Below, in pieces: positions 57,277 to 64,000 of a stretch of 64,000 nucleotides of DNA. The notes beneath the pieces are model-generated. The model worked only from the letters and a program-made list of their open reading frames with translations. It searched no databases and was not told the DNA's origin. The first letter of the stretch is position 1. Each line of letters starts with the position of its first letter. The DNA is taken from assembly GCF_900109885.1 (NCBI RefSeq), contig NZ_FOBS01000005.1:141897-205896 (forward strand), in the 5' to 3' direction. This DNA is from Syntrophus gentianae. GTDB lineage: Bacteria; Desulfobacterota; Syntrophia; Syntrophales; Syntrophaceae. The position numbers and the translations under genes were made by a program.

Positions 57277-57551
57277 GGGTGTGGGACCGGATAAATTCCA
57301 AGTTGGTTTCACGAGGATAGGAGAATGGAAAAGTGAAGGCAATATGAGAGAATAATGAAAACATATAGCCCCTGACTGAACCACCGCATGATGTGGTGAT
57401 GGGTGGGAAATGCCCCTCTGGGGGATTACAGGGGGGGGGACAGGGAAAGATGCAAGGAGGGTGATGGCCACGCCTTCCGGGGCTGTGAGCGCGTCCCCTT
57501 GCCTATCAATTTCTTCCTGCAATGCAGCATCCCGTGATTCTTGTGAGAAGG
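57277..57551. other. Low-complexity intergenic region
   Basis: About 275 bases with G-rich runs, including nine consecutive G at 57431-57439, and a CCCCTCTGGGG stem. No gene is supported. Confidence 0.4.
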
Positions 57552-57809
57552 TCAACAGGCCGGCGGGGACTGGAACTGAGAGCCCATTTTCTCTTTGCAG
57601 TCAAGCCTCCACAATATCTGCCGAGTAAATCGACCAGCCTTATAGACAGTCGTACTGCCTGCCATTTGACGCAAGGCATTGACGTCGCGTAGCGACGGCG
57701 CGCCAAACCACCGGTTATTCTTGCGACCGAATGGTGAGGGACTCTCACAGCCGACATGAAACGCCGCGGTCGCCGCATCCAGTTGCTCTATGAGCATCAG
57801 CCACTCCAC
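57552..57809 (-). CDS. Possible short gene or gene fragment, 85 residues
   Basis: An open frame begins MEWLMLIEQLDAATAAFHVG and contains RKNNRWFGAPSLRDVNALRQMA, which has a protein-like composition and a compact hydrophobic/polar pattern. It lies just downstream of the AraC gene on the same strand, with its ATG 2 bases before that gene's stop codon region. I do not recognise a family and see no clear ribosome site. It may be the 5' or 3' remnant of a lost gene. Confidence 0.35.
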   Translation of the reverse strand: MEWLMLIEQLDAATAAFHVGCESPSPFGRKNNRWFGAPSLRDVNALRQMAGSTTVYKAGRFTRQILWRLDCKEKMGSQFQSPPAC

Positions 57810-57810
57810 T

Positions 57811-58695
57811 TCATCCGGTACGCAGCTCTCTGATCATCTCTGCAGGGCTTTGTCCAAAATAGCGCTTGAATTCGCGACTGAACTGGGAGGAGCTTTCATA
57901 TCCCACCTTATCAGCCGCAATGTAGGTTTTCATGTTTTCCTGCACAATGAAATCCTTCGCCTTGCTCAGTCTGACTTTTTTCAGATACTGCATGGGAGAA
58001 TCCGATGTGATCTCTTTAAACGCCCGATGAAATGCCGAGGTGCTCATGCGGGCCTTACTGGCTAATTGTTCCACATCAAGTTTTGCTGCATAGTCGCTTT
58101 GCATAACCTTCAACGCATGGGCCACCTGTGAAAAAGTTCCGCTATGCATCGCCAGTGAATAGAGTATCGGTGCCTGGGTTCCGCAAAGCGCCCGATAAAG
58201 AATTTCCCGCACAAGTCCGGGACCTAAAATTTGGGATTCCGTCTCTGACTGAAGACACGTGAGCAGCCTGGTTATTGCACCCTCCATATTCTCATCCAAG
58301 ACGGCCGGGCCAATCCCGCGAGGCAAGCCCTTTTCGCTGCCATTGCCGATTTCTGGCTGAAGACCCAATCGGCCGATCAGATCATGAAGCTGGCTCATGT
58401 CGATGTCAATGTAGAGTCCCAGCAATGGTTCCTCAGGACTTGCAAAAGTTTCGCATTCGAACGGCATGGTCACCGAGATCACGAGGTAATGGTTCGCATC
58501 ATATTGGAACGCCTGACCACCCTGGTAGCCGATTTTGTGACCTTGGGCGACGATGCAAATACCCGGATCATATACCACCGGCCTTCTGGCCATAGGCTGT
58601 GTCGATTTAAATAAACGCACCCCTTGGAGTCGCGATTCAGAAGCTCCGCCATCGGTTATCTGAAAACTTTTTAATAGGTTCGTCATTTGTGACAT
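57811..58695 (-). CDS. AraC family transcriptional regulator
   Basis: A 294-residue regulator. The N-terminal domain (about 15-180) is the cupin-like AraC-type segment found in regulators of alcohol and aldehyde genes (VVYDPGICIVAQGHKIGYQGG; YLVISVTMPFECET). Two helix-turn-helix units follow at about 205-285: LDVEQLASKARMSTSAFHRAF and YIAADKVGYESSSQFSREFKRYFGQSP. It diverges from a dehydrogenase/reductase operon with about 170 bases between, so it probably controls that operon. A second Met three codons in is an alternative start. Confidence 0.92.
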   Translation of the reverse strand: MSQMTNLLKSFQITDGGASESRLQGVRLFKSTQPMARRPVVYDPGICIVAQGHKIGYQGGQAFQYDANHYLVISVTMPFECETFASPEEPLLGLYIDIDMSQLHDLIGRLGLQPEIGNGSEKGLPRGIGPAVLDENMEGAITRLLTCLQSETESQILGPGLVREILYRALCGTQAPILYSLAMHSGTFSQVAHALKVMQSDYAAKLDVEQLASKARMSTSAFHRAFKEITSDSPMQYLKKVRLSKAKDFIVQENMKTYIAADKVGYESSSQFSREFKRYFGQSPAEMIRELRTG

Positions 58696-58714
58696 TTATG
58701 CGTTGTCCTTCTTT

Positions 58715-58726
58715 AGTTAGCTAACT
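58715..58726. promoter_or_regulatory. Small palindrome in the AraC/dehydrogenase intergenic region
   Basis: AGTTAGCTAACT is a perfect 12-base palindrome, 20 bases before the AraC start and just before an AT-rich TTATATTTATGG. It could be an operator or part of the divergent promoters. Confidence 0.3.
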
Positions 58727-58869
58727 TTAGATTATATTTATGGCAAAAAAGCAACATAAAATATAGACATGAGCAGAAATAGGCAACATTTTGAGAGGAT
58801 CAGGTATTCCAAACCAGCCTGCCAAGAGTTACGATCCATTCAAACAATCAGAAAACCAAGGAGGTCCTT

Positions 58870-60057
58870 ATGAATTTCGAATTCCATAATCCAACCCATA
58901 TTATCTTTGGCGCCGGGACACTCTCAAAACTCGGGAAAGTAGCGAGTGCATACGGCAAAAAGGCCCTGCTGGTCACTGGCGGCGGCAGCGTCAAGCGTAG
59001 CGGCGTGTTTGATCGTGCAGTGAGCAGTTTGAAAGGCGCCGGTGTTTCAGTGATTGAATGCTCCGGTGTCGAACCCAACCCGAGAATTATCTCTGTGAAG
59101 CGGGGCGCTCAGATTGCCCGCGCCGATGGCTGCGACGTGGTCATAGCCCTCGGCGGCGGCAGCACCATGGATGCTTCTAAGGTGATCGCGGCAGCGGCCC
59201 TGTATGATGGCGACCCCTGGGACATGATTGGCCACGGGCAGGAAAACTGGGCGGTTCCGACCCGAGCGCTGCCCATCATCACGGTTCCGACCCTGGCCGC
59301 CACCGGATCGGAAATGAACAGTGGCGCAGTGATCAGCAATGATGACGCAAAGGTGAAATCATTTGTGATGGCCGACTGCCTCTTTTCGAAAGTCGCCCTG
59401 GTGGATCCTGAATTGACCCTGACCGTACCGAAAGATCAAACCGCATATGGCGTCTGCGACATCATTACCCATGTGACCGAGGGATACTTCAATGGTATCG
59501 ACGGCACGCCTATCCAGGACCGTTTCGCTGAGGGGGTTATCCTCACCGCTATGGATTGGGGGCCGAAAGCCGTGGCCGATGGTAACGATCTCGAAGCGCG
59601 CACCCAAGTGCAATGGGCATCGGTGGTGGCCCTCAACGGATGGGTCCAAGTCGGCACAGATTACGGATTCCCTGTGCACATGATCGAACACGCCCTGTCC
59701 GCCCACCACGATATCACCCATGGCGCCGGACTGGCAGTGGTCAACCCGGCCTGGATGCGATTTGCCGCGAAGGCCCGACCCGAACGCTTTGCGCAGTTCG
59801 CCCGGCGCATCTTCGGCCTGTCGGCAGCGAATAAAGACGACCTGAGTCTGGCCATGGAGGGCATTGACAGGTTTGAGGAATTTTTACGTTCTATTGGCTG
59901 TCCCACACGCCTTTCGGAGCTTGGCATCTGTGATGGGCTCTTTGCGCGCTATGCCGAGGATGCAGTGCTTGTCGTCCACGATGAAAACGGTAATCTGCCC
60001 GGGCGTCCGCCCATGAGTAAAGCGGATATTGTCGGGGTTCTGCGGTCGGCGCTGTAG
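58870..60057 (+). CDS. Iron-containing (group III) alcohol dehydrogenase
   Basis: A 395-residue NAD(P)H-dependent enzyme. The N-terminal FGAGTLSKLGKVA and ALGGGSTMDASKVIA bind cofactor. Metal ligands are in DIITHVTEGYF and the HMIEHALSAHHDITHGAGLAVV segment. The closest type is the YqhD/butanol dehydrogenase group acting on short aldehydes. AAGGAGG lies six bases before the ATG. It is the first gene of the operon opposite the AraC gene. Confidence 0.92.
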   Translation: MNFEFHNPTHIIFGAGTLSKLGKVASAYGKKALLVTGGGSVKRSGVFDRAVSSLKGAGVSVIECSGVEPNPRIISVKRGAQIARADGCDVVIALGGGSTMDASKVIAAAALYDGDPWDMIGHGQENWAVPTRALPIITVPTLAATGSEMNSGAVISNDDAKVKSFVMADCLFSKVALVDPELTLTVPKDQTAYGVCDIITHVTEGYFNGIDGTPIQDRFAEGVILTAMDWGPKAVADGNDLEARTQVQWASVVALNGWVQVGTDYGFPVHMIEHALSAHHDITHGAGLAVVNPAWMRFAAKARPERFAQFARRIFGLSAANKDDLSLAMEGIDRFEEFLRSIGCPTRLSELGICDGLFARYAEDAVLVVHDENGNLPGRPPMSKADIVGVLRSAL

Positions 60058-60095
60058 TTTTCATCAATGAAAAGATAATCTTTTGGAGGAAGTAG

Positions 60096-61082
<987 letters not shown>

Positions 61083-61119
61083 CAGGAACAAGCAGGAACG
61101 AAAAATAACGAGGTGGCAA

Positions 61120-61653
61120 ATGATGGTCCAAACAAAGCGACTGGTCGCCTATTTTTCCCGTGCGGGAAAGAATTATGTCAACGGCGATATCGTTGATCTG
61201 CCGGTGGGCAACACCGAAGTGGCGGCCGGCATGATTCAGAAATTGACCGGCAGCGATATCTTTCGAATCGATGCGGTAAAGGCTTATCCGGAAGGCTATC
61301 AGGAAACCACGGAGGTGGCCAAAGAGGAACTGCGGCAGAATACCCGACCTGAAATTTCAGGATATCTGGATAATATGTTGGATTACAAAGTGATTTACCT
61401 GTGCTATCCCAACTGGTGGGGCACCATGCCCATGGCGGTGTTCACCTTTCTTGAAGCGTATGACTTTGGCGGCAAAACCATTATTCCTTTCTGTACCCAC
61501 GAAGGCAGCGGCATGGGCCGAAGCGAGCGCGATATCGAAGAGATTTGCGCCGGGGCCAGCGTGTTGAAAGGCCTTGCCATCAGAGGCGGAAGCGTTCAGC
61601 AGGCGGAAGACCAGATCGCAAAATGGCTGAGAGACCTGGGGCAGATTGCGTGA
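61120..61653 (+). CDS. Flavodoxin-like protein
   Basis: A 177-residue FMN-binding protein. RLVAYFSRAGKNYV opens the fold, though the phosphate loop S-x-T-G-N-T is shortened to SRAGKNYVNG, and the second phosphate-associated part is NTEVAAGMI. LCYPNWWGTMPMAVFTFLE and FCTHEGSGMGRSERDI are the flavin-contacting loops of this flavodoxin group. It likely carries electrons or reduces quinones or metals; the partner is unknown. AGGTGG is upstream of the tandem ATGs at 61120/61123. Confidence 0.85.
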   Translation: MMVQTKRLVAYFSRAGKNYVNGDIVDLPVGNTEVAAGMIQKLTGSDIFRIDAVKAYPEGYQETTEVAKEELRQNTRPEISGYLDNMLDYKVIYLCYPNWWGTMPMAVFTFLEAYDFGGKTIIPFCTHEGSGMGRSERDIEEICAGASVLKGLAIRGGSVQQAEDQIAKWLRDLGQIA

Positions 61654-61746
61654 CGATGCGGCAAATCTGTTGCCGGGAAAAGAAAAGATGACTAGACATG
61701 CGCACTGACGGGTGATCTGCCCATGCAAAACAGGAGGTATATCCCT

Positions 61747-62351
61747 ATGAAGGTAATACTCGTAAACGGAAGCCCTCATCCGCATGGATGCACATTCACG
61801 GCCCTGGAAGTTGTAGCGGCCGCATTGAATGAGGACAGTATTGAAACGCAATTTTTCCATGTCGGGACCAAGCCTCTAAGCGGCTGCATTGCTTGCCAGA
61901 CCTGTGCAAAGACCGGACGTTGCGTATTTTCTGATGGCGTGAATGACTTTCTGGAGCTTGCCCAGCAGGCTGACGGTTTTATATTCGGATCGCCCGTTCA
62001 TTTTTTCTCGATAGGGCTTTTTTTAGCTCATTTTGTTTGGGAAATAGTGCGTTCCGCCTGAAACCGGGGGGCGTCGTCGTTTCAGCAAGAAGAGCCGGGA
62101 CCACGGCCGCCATCGATCAGCTTAACAAATATCTCACCTGGGCCGAAATGCCGGTTATTTCTTCTCGCTACTGGAATATGGTTCATGGCTTCACACCCGA
62201 AGAGGTCAGACAGGACCAGGAAGGCATTCAGATTATGCGGGTGCTGGGGAGAAACATGGCCTGGTTTCTGAAATGCAAGGAGGCCGGGGAAAAAGCGGGT
62301 GTGCCCCTGCCTGAAAAGGAACCACTGATTTCAACCCCCTTTATCCGGTAG
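61747..62351 (+). pseudogene. Frameshifted NADPH-dependent FMN reductase-like protein
   Basis: The first part (61747 to about 62015) encodes MKVILVNGSPHPHGCTFTAL with the GCIACQTCAKTGRC cluster and FIFGSPVHFF, typical of iron-sulphur flavoprotein/FMN reductases. The second part, in another frame from about 62035, continues with NSAFRLKPGGVVVSARRAGTTAAIDQLN and ends PLISTPFIR. The segment between them, which should include the S-F-L-D-R region, contains a run of seven T (62018-62024). One extra T would restore a single frame, but the joined protein still lacks part of that region. AGGAGG lies eight bases before the ATG. A sequencing error, slippage or real decay are all possible. Confidence 0.7.
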
Positions 62352-63837
<1,486 letters not shown>

Positions 63838-63839
<2 letters not shown>

Positions 63840-63861
63840 ATAGGGGACACTTCCCGTATTT
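63838..63861. repeat. REP-like palindrome before the transposase
   Basis: AAATAGGGGA (63838-63847) and TCCCGTATTT (63852-63861) are inverted with one mismatch around CACT. Short stems of this kind are found next to REP-associated tyrosine transposases and are probably their substrate. It starts exactly where the reductase copy ends. Confidence 0.6.
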
Positions 63862-63900
63862 ATGTTTGACAACTGGTGAGGATCAATGTAGAAATTTTTC

Positions 63901-64000
63901 ATGCCGAGAATCGCCCGTATCATAGTGCCCCATTATCCACATCATATCACCCAGCGGGGGAATAACCGCGTCGATGTCTTTTTGGATGATGAAGACAAAG
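63901..64000 (+). mobile_element. Partial REP-associated tyrosine (Y1/IS200-like) transposase, N terminus
   Basis: An ATG at 63901 opens a frame to the window end: MPRIARIIVPHYPHHITQRG followed by NNRVDVFLDDEDK. The pattern Y-H-I-T-x-RGN-x-R-x-D-x-F-x-D-x-x-D is the start of the Y1 transposase family that moves or maintains REP sequences. The catalytic HuH and Tyr lie beyond the window. The ribosome site is weak. Confidence 0.8.

Noticed and set aside
57431..57439. Nine-G homopolymer as a phase-variation tract
   Set aside because: It is not within a gene or between promoter boxes, so switching has no visible target.

Overview
The window reads as chromosomal DNA of a Gram-negative, probably anaerobic bacterium of the Deltaproteobacteria/Desulfobacterota type; a Syntrophus-like organism is my inference, not a database result. 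Support comes from a FlgM-associated flagellar gene, multi-PAS hybrid kinases with HDFNN-type H boxes, sigma-54 style regulation, PEP-CTERM-like proteins, a TM1266-like ACT protein and a type I-beta DAHP synthase. I found no rRNA, tRNA or CRISPR array.

Layout. 1-1170: the 5' end of a flagellar gene behind a sigma-28-like promoter, diverging from a TPR gene behind a sigma-54-like promoter. 1225-16490, all minus strand: a nearly continuous aromatic amino acid supercluster, trpL-trpEGDCFBA followed by an aro operon (aroF, aroB, a chorismate mutase/dehydroquinate dehydratase fusion, aroE, aroA, aroK, aroC, tyrA). 16743-27037: a CdaA-YbbR fusion, CorA, a small ACT-like regulator, an aldehyde dehydrogenase, a PEP-CTERM protein, a ModF-like ABC protein and an NtrC-type two-component pair. 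27076-30700: an accessory stretch with a decayed efflux-adaptor gene, an orphan 418-residue protein, a VPLPA-CTERM protein and a likely sigma-54-dependent small RNA. 30790-46453: MTA/SAH deaminase, three large hybrid histidine kinases, a possible RelA/SpoT-fold protein, an M48 protease with its DUF898 partner, and RarA. 46580-57276: a second tryptophan synthase beta chain (TrpB2), a GpsA-like dehydrogenase, adenine deaminase, a universal stress protein, and a gmhA-grpE-dnaK-surE run. 57811-64000: an AraC regulator diverging from an alcohol dehydrogenase/aldo-keto reductase/flavodoxin operon that decays at its 3' end into a frameshifted reductase, a truncated duplicate and a REP-type transposase at the window edge.

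The most interesting result is a set of three ribosome-type transcription attenuators, each with its own short leader peptide. The aro operon leader contains ten aromatic or serine codons in a row, YFSYYWYYYF. The trpE leader carries three consecutive Trp codons. The unlinked trpB2 gene carries a separate leader, also with three consecutive Trp codons. Each peptide is followed by a hairpin that could compete with an intrinsic terminator just before the first enzyme gene. Together they suggest that aromatic amino acid synthesis here is sensed by charged tRNA at three separate leaders, with Tyr/Phe/Trp read at the entry to the shikimate pathway and Trp read at the branch and at the orphan beta subunit.

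A second system worth testing is a strong sigma-54 promoter match at 30485-30500. It is followed by about 130 noncoding bases ending in a perfect intrinsic terminator, and preceded by a 20-base perfect palindrome with an extra half-site, in the position of an enhancer-binding-protein site.
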